Shown in pieces: positions 16,696 through 22,483 of a DNA stretch of 22,582 bases. The position numbers and the translations under genes were made by a program. The stretch lies in the NCBI GenBank assembly GCA_031281115.1, contig JAITFV010000145.1, positions 1 to 22,582 of the forward strand, written 5' to 3'. The DNA is from Oscillospiraceae bacterium (GTDB taxonomy: Bacteria > Bacillota > Clostridia > Oscillospirales > Ruminococcaceae). Positions within the stretch are counted from its first letter, which is position 1. Each line of letters starts with the position of its first letter. Below the pieces are notes generated by a model. The model was given only the letters and a program-made list of their open reading frames with translations, was not told where the DNA came from and searched no databases.

Positions 16696-17283
16696 ATGAA
16701 AGCCGGATTAACAGAAATCATTGTCCTCCACGACAACAACGTGCCTGTTGAAAAATTTGAGGAAAAGGCATTAAAAAGCGGGAAAATATTTTTAAACACA
16801 ATGAAAAAAGCGCAGGGTGAAGGCGAAATCAGAATTACACTCGGAGCTTTCGGCGACGGGTATACGTTCTATACCGATGATACTCCGGTAGCGGCTGTCA
16901 GGCTTTTGTCCAAGCATTTCGGAGGCGGGAACGGCGTACGCAACATCTTTGACTCCTTAGCGAACACCATGATTGAAAAAGGTAATGCGTACAGTGCATC
17001 AGATGAAAGCGAACACCCCGAAAACATTATTGTTGTTCTGACGACATTCGGGAAAGACAACGCGAGCAAAAGCTTTACTTATAATCAAGTTGCCGAGATG
17101 GTCGGGCATCAGTCGGAAATTTATAAATGGAATTTCATCTGCATGACCACCGAACCGCTCGTACCCGAACAACTCGGAATACCGCAGGAGTGCATTATTT
17201 CAATTGATAAAGAAGACAAGGATTTCTTTGCTTTAGCACTTGTTGAATTAGCAGAACGGGTGTTAAGTATAGTAAACAAGTAA
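16696..17283 (+). CDS. VWA-like protein with degenerate MIDAS
   Basis: A soluble 195-residue protein of von Willebrand factor A fold, judged by its pattern: MKAGLTEIIVL as first strand, RITLGAFGDGYTFY as second, GNGVRNIFDSLANTMIE as the following helix, and ENIIVVLTTFGKDNASKSFT then YKWNFICMTT as later strands. Clostridial homologues usually read ILDRSGSM and TTDGxENAS at the metal site; here these are VLHDNNVP and TTFGKDNAS, so the DxSxS and Thr-Asp metal ligands are lost. I choose the ATG at 16696 (AAGGCGGTG six bases before) because it matches the family N-terminus; a GTG at 16687 with its own GAAAGGA is the alternative. It is monocistronic and divergent from thrS. The partner is unknown. 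Confidence 0.75.
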   Translation: MKAGLTEIIVLHDNNVPVEKFEEKALKSGKIFLNTMKKAQGEGEIRITLGAFGDGYTFYTDDTPVAAVRLLSKHFGGGNGVRNIFDSLANTMIEKGNAYSASDESEHPENIIVVLTTFGKDNASKSFTYNQVAEMVGHQSEIYKWNFICMTTEPLVPEQLGIPQECIISIDKEDKDFFALALVELAERVLSIVNK

Positions 17284-17300
17284 TACTAAAATCCAATAAA
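17281..17300 (+). repeat. 20-base direct repeat, copy 1 (includes the VWA gene stop codon)
   Basis: TAATACTAAAATCCAATAAA here is identical to 18815-18834, and its 15-base core CTAAAATCCAATAAA occurs inverted at 18839-18853. The first three bases are the stop codon of the VWA-like gene. See the hairpin copy at 18815-18853. Confidence 0.7.
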
Positions 17301-17311
17301 CCCGTCCTAAT

Positions 17312-17354
17312 ATTTAAAAATAAACGCCGAGTTGCTTTTACAAGCAACTCGGCG
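17312..17354 (-). terminator. Intrinsic terminator, minus strand
   Basis: Perfect 13-bp stem (arms 17325-17337 and 17342-17354, loop TTAC). On the minus strand it is followed by TTTATTTTTAAATA, a good U-tract; on the plus strand no U-tract follows. It would end the structured RNA at 17503 or readthrough from the DUF1292 gene. An upstream CGGCG (17363-17367) could pair with the CGCCG of the stem, an alternative fold resembling an antiterminator. Confidence 0.75.
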
Positions 17355-17503
17355 GAACCGCTAACGCCGTGGGGTATGGCATATAAAACCCGCCGATGGC
17401 AGGGTGGGTAAAGTTCGCCTGCAGGTTCGCGCTCCCTTCGTCCGGCGGCGAGCCGCCGGGAGGTCTGCAATCCGCTGACAGAGCAGAAATCCCGTTTTAT
17501 ATG
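17312..17503 (-). ncRNA. Structured RNA candidate of about 190 nt (6S-like in size)
   Basis: This fills most of the 320-base gap between the VWA-like and DUF1292 genes, where no ORF is credible. On the minus strand TATAAT (17515-17510) with a weak -35 precedes a domain closed by a perfect 10-bp stem, CATATAAAAC (17503-17494) with GTTTTATATG (17389-17380). Inside are a CTGCT/AGCGG hairpin, a long arm with TGCAG/CTGCA, CTCCC/GGGAG and a CCGGCGG-CTCG-CCGCCGG tip, and a CCC(T)GCC/GGCGGG hairpin. A terminator ends it. Size and long-arm-with-bulge layout recall 6S RNA, but I cannot assign the class. With no gene downstream on this strand it is not an obvious riboswitch. Confidence 0.5.
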
Positions 17504-17603
17504 TGTTGGATTATATTAACCATACTTTAACGTACGAAGCAGTGTGTTTTAACAGACTTTTCCGCTAACCCCCGAACGAGCAGGGTTGGTAGAATGGTCT
17601 GAT

Positions 17604-17921
17604 TTAAACTTCCTCAAACCCATCCATGAACTCGTCAAAATGCGCCAAGAACATCTCGCCTATTTTATCGGAAAGTTCATCATCGTCAATTGTCGAGAGA
17701 AAATACTCGCCGTCTTCCTCAACTTCTTTCAAAACTATAAACTCAATCTCCGCATCCTCGTCTTCTTCCTCGTTTTCGTCATAAGGAATCAATGCAAGGT
17801 AATTTACATCTTCATAAACAAGCGCGTCGATAATTTCAAATTGTTCGCCGTCAAGCTCAATTATATCAGCTGTAAGTTCGTCCGTTTCTTCCAAACCGTT
17901 GTCTTTTTCAAAGTCAGCCAT
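17604..17921 (-). CDS. DUF1292 family acidic protein
   Basis: A 105-residue, very acidic soluble protein. ADIIELDGEQFEIIDALVYE, then NYLALIPYDENEEEDEDAEI and a FIVLKEVEEDGEYFLSTIDD region form the DUF1292 (YrzB-like) beta-sheet pattern. The protein continues to IGEMFLAHFDEFM. The biochemical role of the family is unknown; in many Bacillota it lies near ruvX and alaS, which are not seen here. AAAGG lies 7 bases before the ATG and a consensus promoter sits upstream, so it is transcribed alone or runs on into the structured RNA region. Confidence 0.85.
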   Translation of the reverse strand: MADFEKDNGLEETDELTADIIELDGEQFEIIDALVYEDVNYLALIPYDENEEEDEDAEIEFIVLKEVEEDGEYFLSTIDDDELSDKIGEMFLAHFDEFMDGFEEV

Positions 17922-17951
17922 ATTTATACCTTTCTGTTTTGTGTTAAGTTA

Positions 17952-17980
17952 AGTATACAATAAAAATGTCCTCTTGTCAA
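17952..17980 (-). promoter_or_regulatory. Sigma-A promoter of the DUF1292 gene
   Basis: Minus-strand TTGACA (17980-17975), 17-base spacer, TATACT (17957-17952), start near 17945, about 25 bases before the ATG. Confidence 0.85.
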
Positions 17981-18026
17981 TAAGAAATACTGCAATTTCT
18001 GTTAAATATTTGAAGACATATATAAA

Positions 18027-18080
18027 CAATAGTCAAAATTAATAAACATTCGCGATTAAAATTGTTAAATATGACTATTG
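18027..18080. promoter_or_regulatory. Dyad overlapping the -35 region of the large RNA promoter
   Basis: CAATAGTCA (18027-18035) and TGACTATTG (18072-18080) are exact reverse complements 36 bases apart; the right arm overlaps the TTGACA box. The interior is AT-rich and partly symmetric. This could be a repressor or activator site for the large RNA, or chance in AT-rich DNA. Confidence 0.4.
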
Positions 18081-18106
18081 ACATTGTTGCAAAATTATGG
18101 TAATAT
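18078..18106 (+). promoter_or_regulatory. Sigma-A promoter of the large non-coding RNA
   Basis: TTGACA (18078-18083), exactly 17 bases, TAATAT (18101-18106). The -35 box is perfect and the -10 matches at four of six positions. Transcription is expected near 18113. No coding sequence follows for almost 800 bases. Confidence 0.8.
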
Positions 18107-18112
18107 ATAGTC

Positions 18113-18764
18113 ACGGAAGAAATTTCGGAAAGCAGAAGCGGAAACTTATGCGGCGAAAACGGTAAGATTAACGATGGTGAAATTACCGAGTGGGCAGCAA
18201 AAGCAGAAGCGGAAGGTGAGTAAGAAACGGAACCGAGGCGAGGCTGAAGAAAGCAACTGAACATTTGTGCTGAAATTTGAGCAAGGTAGGTTCGCTAAAA
18301 AGCCTGATACATAATATCTGACGAAAAGAGTTATGTAAATACGACCGGGAAAGGGAGGCGGGTCCAATGGATGCAGACATCAAAGTGCCGAGCGCAGGTT
18401 GCGGCTCGCGCGCCGATTAAGCAGTTACTCGAAATCGCGATTAAATCCAAAAACTCAAACGGTTTGAAGATTTAACGGATTTAGGTCGGTACTTCTGCCG
18501 GAAATACGCTTAAAAAGGCAAACGAAGACGCAATCGCGCTTAGCAAAAGTCAAAGGTTTAATACCTATTTGAAAATTTATGTGCCGGCAAGAAAACGTCT
18601 GTGTTCTGATGTTATGAGTGTCATGAGCGAGCCGGATTAACCGCGAAAAGCGTTTAAATAAAAAATGTAAAGTTTCAAGTAAAACCTGCGAAAGCGACAT
18701 GAGCGCGTCGGAGGGAGCAAAAATTAATATATACGGCCCGCGCAGTCAGTCTGCGCGGGTTTTT
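18113..18764 (+). ncRNA. Large ornate non-coding RNA, about 650 nt
   Basis: This region between the DUF1292 and DnaD-like genes has no credible ORF on either strand, yet has a consensus promoter and a perfect terminator. Many local stems are visible: CGGTAA/TTACCG (18160/18183), TACATAA/TTATGTA (18308/18331), GATG-CAGA-CATC (18370), CGAGCGCA-GGT-TGCGGCTCG (18389-18408), a nested pair TAAATCC/GGATTTA (18442/18477) around TCAAA-CGG-TTTGA (18455), TCAAAGGT/ACC..TTTGA (18550-18572), and CCGGC/GCCGG (18584/18631). GCAGAAG occurs twice (18132, 18203) and either copy can pair with CTTCTGC at 18492. A-rich unpaired stretches between stems are typical of large structured RNAs. Size resembles OLE (about 610 nt) and ROOL, but I cannot match either from memory, and the usual OLE neighbours are absent. 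Confidence 0.7.
18737..18764 (+). terminator. Intrinsic terminator of the large non-coding RNA
   Basis: CCCGCGCAG-TCAGT-CTGCGCGGG: a perfect 9-bp GC-rich stem with a 5-base loop, directly followed by five T. One of the clearest terminators in the window. Confidence 0.93.
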
Positions 18765-18814
18765 GCGTAAAAAATCTTAAAAACTATAGCATTTTCTTTT
18801 CAGATATGTTATAC

Positions 18815-18853
18815 TAATACTAAAATCCAATAAATTGGTTTATTGGATTTTAG
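18815..18853 (+). repeat. Perfect 15-bp inverted repeat and copy 2 of the 20-base direct repeat
   Basis: CTAAAATCCAATAAA (18820-18834), loop TTGG, then TTTATTGGATTTTAG (18839-18853). Bases 18815-18834 are identical to 17281-17300. It lies just upstream of the DnaD-like gene leader. TTATACTAATAC immediately before it contains a possible -10 box (TATACT, 18810-18815) with only a poor -35. It could be the end of a small mobile element, a dispersed intergenic repeat, or an mRNA leader stem. Confidence 0.7.
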
Positions 18854-18894
18854 GGATGGCGCTGTCAGCTAACAGCGCAAACCCTTTTTGAAAG
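18854..18894 (+). promoter_or_regulatory. Terminator-like hairpin in the DnaD-like gene leader
   Basis: GCGCTGT-CAGCTA-ACAGCGC (18859-18878) is a perfect 7-bp stem flanked by GGG and CCC that can extend it, then five T (18885-18889). The following CCTTT-TTG-AAAGG can mask the AAAGGCGG ribosome site of the gene at 18910. It may be an attenuator or a simple upstream terminator; no known riboswitch core is recognised. Confidence 0.45.
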
Positions 18895-18909
18895 GCGGCA
18901 CGGCTTTAA

Positions 18910-19866
18910 ATGAATCATAAACTCAATCTCGGCGCATGGAACAGTGTTTTTGCCGTTCCTTCGGCTGTCGTTGATAACTACATAAAATTAGCGGGCGGCA
19001 ATAATCTTAAAGTTCTGCTCTTCATTCTCAGAAATGCTGGGGGTGAAATCGCTGTTGATGAGGTTTCGGCAAAAACCGGAGTAATTTCCGACGACGTAAA
19101 AGACGCGCTGCTTTTTTGGGAGCAGACGGGAATTTTAGCGATTCGCGAGGATGAATTAACTCCCTCTGATACGCTGATTGAATCCGAGGCTTCCCGCCCC
19201 GCCGCAAATTATAAAAAAATCGAACTTGAGCGCGACCCGCATTTTTTCCCGAAGGAAATCGCGCGCGCCGTCCGTAATGACAAAGGTATGGATTTTCTCT
19301 TTAAAGAATGTGAGCGGATTTTCGGCAGACCGCTCAAGCATAACGAGCAGAACTCACTTATGGTTATAACCGAAGATGTGGGGATTCCTGCCGAATGTGC
19401 GCTGATGCTGGTTGAGTATTGTGCTTCATGCGGGAAGGCGACACCGGCTTATATGAGGAAAATCGCAAAAGACTGGCACGAACGCGAAATATTAACGATT
19501 AATGAAGCGGAAAACGAAATAAAAATACTGCGCGAAATTAACAGTTTTGAAGGCAGATTAAAACGGCTTCTTGAAATGAAAAGAGCTTTTTCCGAGAAGG
19601 AGAAAACGATTATAAGAAGATGGTCTTCCGGCAATTACGAGGAAGAAATACTTTACGCCGCATACCAAATGACGCTCGACGGCGCGAACGAAATGTCTTT
19701 TCCTTATATGAATAAAATTCTGGAAAATTGGGATAAAGACGGAATAAAAAATAAAGAACAGCTCGAAGAGTCACAGAAAAAAAGCAAAAAAAATAAAAAG
19801 CAGAATGAGGATTCAAAATCATCGTTTGATATAGATAAAATTTGGCAAAATATTATTGAAAAGTAG
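18910..19866 (+). CDS. DnaD-domain protein (primosome / helicase loading)
   Basis: A 318-residue protein of the DnaB/DnaD family, which remodels origin DNA and helps recruit the helicase loader in Bacillota. Residues about 10-85 look like a winged helix (AGGNNLKVLLFILRNAGGEI). Residues 118-200 form a first DnaD-type domain (CERIFGRPLKHNEQNSLMVI, DWHEREILTINEAENEI). Residues 215-285 form a second, with the hallmark YMNKILENWDKDGI near 266-279. A Lys-rich tail (KKSKKNKK) may bind DNA. The ATG at 18910 has AAAGGCGG about 11 bases upstream within a structured leader. The next gene starts 11 bases after its stop and encodes the matching helicase loader, so the two form a functional unit. Confidence 0.9.
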   Translation: MNHKLNLGAWNSVFAVPSAVVDNYIKLAGGNNLKVLLFILRNAGGEIAVDEVSAKTGVISDDVKDALLFWEQTGILAIREDELTPSDTLIESEASRPAANYKKIELERDPHFFPKEIARAVRNDKGMDFLFKECERIFGRPLKHNEQNSLMVITEDVGIPAECALMLVEYCASCGKATPAYMRKIAKDWHEREILTINEAENEIKILREINSFEGRLKRLLEMKRAFSEKEKTIIRRWSSGNYEEEILYAAYQMTLDGANEMSFPYMNKILENWDKDGIKNKEQLEESQKKSKKNKKQNEDSKSSFDIDKIWQNIIEK

Positions 19867-19876
19867 GTTAGTATTA

Positions 19877-20848
19877 ATGAATTTAAATACGAAATATTAC
19901 TCAAAAGCAGGCGAGGAAATTAAACGCCGCAGTGAAGTAAACAGTGAGAAGTTGAACTTCCGCAGGCGGGAGGTTGAAGATAAAATCCCGCAGTATAAAA
20001 TAATCCGGCAGAAGATGGCGGGAACGGGCGCGAAAATCTATGATATTATTTACTCCGGAGATAATGAAACAGCGCGGGTTGAAAAACTTGAGCGTTTAAC
20101 AAAAGAAAATCTTAACGCGCAGGAAACCATCAAAGTTCTGCTTGTGAATAACGGCTTTGAACCCGATTACCTTGCAGAGGTTTACACTTGCAAAAAGTGC
20201 TGTGATACCGGCGTTTATCAGAATCGCCGCTGCTCCTGCTTCAAGGAAATCGCAAAACGGCTCGCAGCGGAAGAGCTTAATGCCGCTTCTCCTATTAAAC
20301 TTTGCGATTTTGATTCGTTCGACTTAAATTTTTACACCGAGAATATTAAAGATAGAATGACCCGTAATCTTAATTATTGTAAATCTTACGCTGAGGATTT
20401 TCATCTGCCGTGTGAAGGAATTTTCATGCAGGGGGCAACAGGTCTCGGCAAAACACATCTATCGCTCGCAATCGCGAAAACTGTGATTACAAAAGGGTAC
20501 AGCGTCATTTATGGTTCATCGCAAAAGCTGATAGGAGCAATAGTGAAAGAAAACTTCGGCAGGGAATCCGAGGTTGATTCAGAAGAATTACTGAACAAAG
20601 CAGATTTGCTGATTATTGACGATTTGGGAACAGAAGTCGATAACCGATATTATGTTTCCGCGCTTTATAATCTGCTTAACTCCAGAATCAGTGCGGGATT
20701 GCCGACTGTCATAAACACAAACTGCGAGGTTTCACAACTTAAAAAACAATACGGAGATGCGGTTGTTTCGCGGATTCTCATGACGGAGTGTCTGCCTTTT
20801 TTCGGCGAAGATATAAGAATAAGCCGGAAACATGGAGGAAGCAGATAA
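19877..20848 (+). CDS. DnaC/DnaI-type helicase loader ATPase
   Basis: An AAA+ protein of 323 residues that should load the replicative helicase at origins or restarted forks. The N-terminal domain ends in a cysteine cluster, CKKCCDTG and RRCSCF (Cys105, 108, 109, 119, 121), like the zinc-binding region of DnaI. The ATPase core has Walker A GATGLGKTH (186-194), Walker B LLIIDDLGTE (244-253), a sensor stretch VINTNCE (278-284) and an arginine segment VSRI (297-300). I start at the ATG at 19877 rather than a TTG at 19856 that lies within the DnaD-like gene. The ribosome site is weak, suggesting translational coupling to that gene. Confidence 0.9.
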   Translation: MNLNTKYYSKAGEEIKRRSEVNSEKLNFRRREVEDKIPQYKIIRQKMAGTGAKIYDIIYSGDNETARVEKLERLTKENLNAQETIKVLLVNNGFEPDYLAEVYTCKKCCDTGVYQNRRCSCFKEIAKRLAAEELNAASPIKLCDFDSFDLNFYTENIKDRMTRNLNYCKSYAEDFHLPCEGIFMQGATGLGKTHLSLAIAKTVITKGYSVIYGSSQKLIGAIVKENFGRESEVDSEELLNKADLLIIDDLGTEVDNRYYVSALYNLLNSRISAGLPTVINTNCEVSQLKKQYGDAVVSRILMTECLPFFGEDIRISRKHGGSR

Positions 20849-20856
20849 AATAATCC

Positions 20857-20885
20857 TTGCAATTCTGCTTAAAATATAGTACAAT
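20857..20885 (+). promoter_or_regulatory. Sigma-A promoter of speD
   Basis: TTGCAA (20857-20862), 17-base spacer, TACAAT (20880-20885). The start near 20892 gives a leader of about 36 bases. Confidence 0.75.
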
Positions 20886-20899
20886 ATAGAATCAAGCAT

Positions 20900-20921
20900 A
20901 ATATTCGAGGAAAGGAATATT
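20900..20921 (+). promoter_or_regulatory. Hairpin presenting the speD ribosome site in its loop
   Basis: AATATTC (20900-20906) pairs perfectly with GAATATT (20915-20921), leaving GAGGAAAG in the 8-base loop. The TTG start is 13 bases from the loop, longer than ideal; folding changes the geometry and could modulate translation. Confidence 0.45.
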
Positions 20922-20927
20922 AAAAGA

Positions 20928-21692
20928 TTGGAAAATAAATTAACGCTTTACGGTTTCAACAACCTTACAAAATCCCTCAGCTTCAACATATTTGACGTTT
21001 GCTACGCTAAAACCGAGCGTGAGCAACGCGACTATATCGCATATATAGACGAACAATATAACTCCGAGCGTCTGACGAATATTCTGACAGAAGTTACGGA
21101 CATGATAGGCGCAAAAGTGCTTAATATCTCTCGCGCCGATTATGAGCCGCAGGGCGCCTCTGTGACGATTTTAGTTGCAGAAGAGAGCATGGTTAAAAAT
21201 CTTGCCGGCGATAAGGTCATCGCGCACCTTGACAAGAGCCATGTTACCGTTCATACTTACCCCGAATACCACCCTGAAACCTTCCTCGCGACATTCAGGG
21301 TTGACATAGACGTGACTACCTGCGGTGAGATTACGCCGCTTTCAACGCTGGATTATCTCATCGGTAGCTTCGATTCGGATATAATCACAATGGATTACCG
21401 CGTTCGCGGCTTCACGCGGGAAATCGGCGGGAAAAAGCTTTTTATCGACCATAAAATCACCAGTATTCAGGAGTACATCGACAGAGCCACGCTCGCGAAA
21501 TATGATGCGGTTGATATGAACGTTTACCAGTCGAATATTTTTCACACAAAAATGTTGATTAAAGACATAGATTTGCAGAATTATCTGTTCAATGCCGATG
21601 TTTATGAAATCCCGCCGAAGGCAAGACTCGACATTATGAATAACCTGCGGCAGGAGATGATTGAGATTTTTTCGGGGAGTAATATTTATTGA
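20928..21692 (+). CDS. speD: S-adenosylmethionine decarboxylase, E. coli type
   Basis: Makes decarboxylated SAM, the aminopropyl donor for spermidine. The 254-residue proenzyme follows the E. coli SpeD sequence closely through [31 protein letters not shown]-like and [11 protein letters not shown] stretches. Autocleavage to the pyruvoyl enzyme is expected between Lys103 and Ser104 in [14 protein letters not shown]. The start is TTG; no ATG fits the family N-terminus. The last 11 codons ([11 protein letters not shown]) are present again at 22368-22403 beyond an inserted toxin-antitoxin module. An Orn/Lys/Arg decarboxylase begins further downstream, which would supply putrescine precursors, so the locus is a polyamine operon interrupted by the insertion. 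Confidence 0.96.
   Translation: MENKLTLYGFNNLTKSLSFNIFDVCYAKTEREQRDYIAYIDEQYNSERLTNILTEVTDMIGAKVLNISRADYEPQGASVTILVAEESMVKNLAGDKVIAHLDKSHVTVHTYPEYHPETFLATFRVDIDVTTCGEITPLSTLDYLIGSFDSDIITMDYRVRGFTREIGGKKLFIDHKITSIQEYIDRATLAKYDAVDMNVYQSNIFHTKMLIKDIDLQNYLFNADVYEIPPKARLDIMNNLRQEMIEIFSGSNIY
21657..21690 (+). repeat. 34-base direct repeat, left copy (speD 3' end)
   Basis: The end of speD, encoding [11 protein letters not shown], is repeated at 22368-22401 with 33 of 34 bases identical. The single difference (TTT against TTC) is synonymous for Phe. The two copies bracket the toxin-antitoxin pair; the repeat-to-repeat unit is 711 bases. Confidence 0.9.
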
Positions 21693-21696
21693 AATT

Positions 21697-21726
21697 GTTG
21701 ACATTGTCAACAAAATGCGATATACT
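21697..21726 (+). promoter_or_regulatory. Promoter and palindromic operator of the toxin-antitoxin pair
   Basis: TTGACA (21698-21703), 17-base spacer, TATACT (21721-21726). The -35 box is one arm of a 15-base perfect palindrome, GTTGACATTGTCAAC (21697-21711), well placed as the binding site for autorepression by the ribbon-helix-helix antitoxin. Confidence 0.85.
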
Positions 21727-21748
21727 TATGTCAAGGAGTTGATTTTAT

Positions 21749-22114
21749 ATGCCTAAAAACACGACAATAAATCTGCGCGTTGACAGCGAAGTTAAAGAAC
21801 AGGCGGGTGAAATACTTGCGGAGTTAGGTATGACATTGAGCGAGGCGTTCAATTTAATGCTTCATCAGGTGCGCATAGTAAGGGGGTTGCCTTTTGAAAT
21901 AAAACAGCGGTTACCTTATGAACTAAATGACGGTTACGGCTCATATGTTTGCGAATTCGGTCATATTCACAATTACAGTAAATTCGATTTTGAAGCGGTT
22001 GAACGCGAAATAAAGAACCCGAGCACAAAAATTTACAACAATACCGGCGAGATGTGGGCAGATATACACGCGGAGGGCGACAATGCACAAATACAAACCG
22101 CAGCCGACCGTTAA
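21749..22114 (+). CDS. RelB/DinJ-family antitoxin
   Basis: A 121-residue antitoxin. The N-terminus TTINLRVDSEVKEQAGEILA followed by ELGMTLSEAFNLMLHQV is the RelB/DinJ ribbon-helix-helix domain, which dimerises and binds the operator upstream. The C-terminal part (SKFDFEAVEREIKNPSTKIY, GEMWADIHAEGD) should wrap and block the toxin. It is longer than E. coli DinJ (86 residues) because of a Tyr-rich middle segment. AAGGAG lies 10 bases before the ATG. Its last 32 bases overlap the toxin gene, so the two are translationally coupled. Confidence 0.9.
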   Translation: MPKNTTINLRVDSEVKEQAGEILAELGMTLSEAFNLMLHQVRIVRGLPFEIKQRLPYELNDGYGSYVCEFGHIHNYSKFDFEAVEREIKNPSTKIYNNTGEMWADIHAEGDNAQIQTAADR

Positions 22115-22364
22115 ATTTAAAAGAGATGTAAAAACCCTAAAGAAACGAGGATATGACTTATCTTTGCTTGAGGACGTTGTAGAAAAATTAGCGAACGGGG
22201 AAGCGTTGCCGGAAAAGTACCGCGACCACGCATTAAAAGGAAACCGAAAGGGTTATCGTGATTGTCATATTCAAAGCGATTGGGTTTTGATTTATAGGAT
22301 TGACAAAGACGTTCTGACCCTCGTTTTATCTGAAACAGGAACACACGCGGATGTTTTGGAATAA
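22083..22364 (+). CDS. yafQ: YafQ-family mRNA interferase toxin
   Basis: A 93-residue RelE-superfamily ribosome-dependent endoribonuclease. VKFKRDVKTLKKRGYD, LANGEALPEKYRDHALKGN, YRDCHIQSDWVLIYRI and the ending ETGTHADVLE follow YafQ closely. By alignment with E. coli YafQ, His49, His62, Asp66, Trp67 and His88 match the catalytic set, while the usual C-terminal Phe is replaced (Val91), so activity is likely but slightly atypical. GGAGG lies within the antitoxin gene ahead of the ATG. The stop codon is followed after 3 bases by the right copy of the speD-end repeat. Confidence 0.92.
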   Translation: MHKYKPQPTVKFKRDVKTLKKRGYDLSLLEDVVEKLANGEALPEKYRDHALKGNRKGYRDCHIQSDWVLIYRIDKDVLTLVLSETGTHADVLE

Positions 22365-22367
22365 AAA

Positions 22368-22401
22368 ATGATTGAGATTTTCTCGGGGAGTAATATTTAT
22401 T
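22368..22401 (+). repeat. 34-base direct repeat, right copy (spare speD 3' end)
   Basis: Reads in frame as [11 protein letters not shown] with a TAA stop overlapping the next ATG (TAATG), exactly as the end of speD but detached from the gene. It most likely marks the ancestral speD-downstream junction, with the toxin-antitoxin pair and a second speD end inserted before it. Confidence 0.88.
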
Positions 22402-22402
22402 A

Positions 22403-22483
22403 ATGAAAAATTTTAAAAAAAGAGAACAGTTCATAAAAGCTTGTTTCAATAACTATCCTTATGACGAGGACTGCCATGCTTAA
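22403..22483 (+). CDS. Possible 26-codon leader ORF overlapping the decarboxylase start
   Basis: Reads MKNFKKREQFIKACFNNYPY then DEDCHA and TAA. Its ATG overlaps the stop of the spare speD end (TAATG) and its last codons overlap the decarboxylase ATG (ATGCTTAA). GGGGAG lies 12 bases upstream, rather far. It has two Cys and is basic at the N-terminus. Its position between two polyamine genes would suit a leader peptide or coupling ORF, but no homologue is recognised and it may be untranslated. Confidence 0.4.
   Translation: MKNFKKREQFIKACFNNYPYDEDCHA

Noticed and set aside
17420..17500. Plus-strand GGGAGGT...TGCAATCCGCT...AGCAG...ATCCC resembles the Alu domain of the bacterial SRP RNA
   Set aside because: The middle of the Alu domain is missing and no S-domain (GGTCAGG, GGAAGCAGC) follows. 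Promoter and terminator signals favour the minus strand.
17586..17963. 125-codon plus-strand ORF opposite DUF1292
   Set aside because: Antisense shadow of an acidic Glu/Asp-rich gene, which gives a spurious Phe/Leu-rich frame.
18484..18640. Open plus-strand frame of about 50 codons ending TAA at 18640, inside the large RNA
   Set aside because: No start codon or ribosome site; TAG immediately upstream; other frames are interrupted. Open length is unremarkable.
18455..18700. 81-codon minus-strand ORF opposite the large RNA
   Set aside because: No ribosome site, unlike-protein composition, and it lies antisense to a region rich in hairpins.
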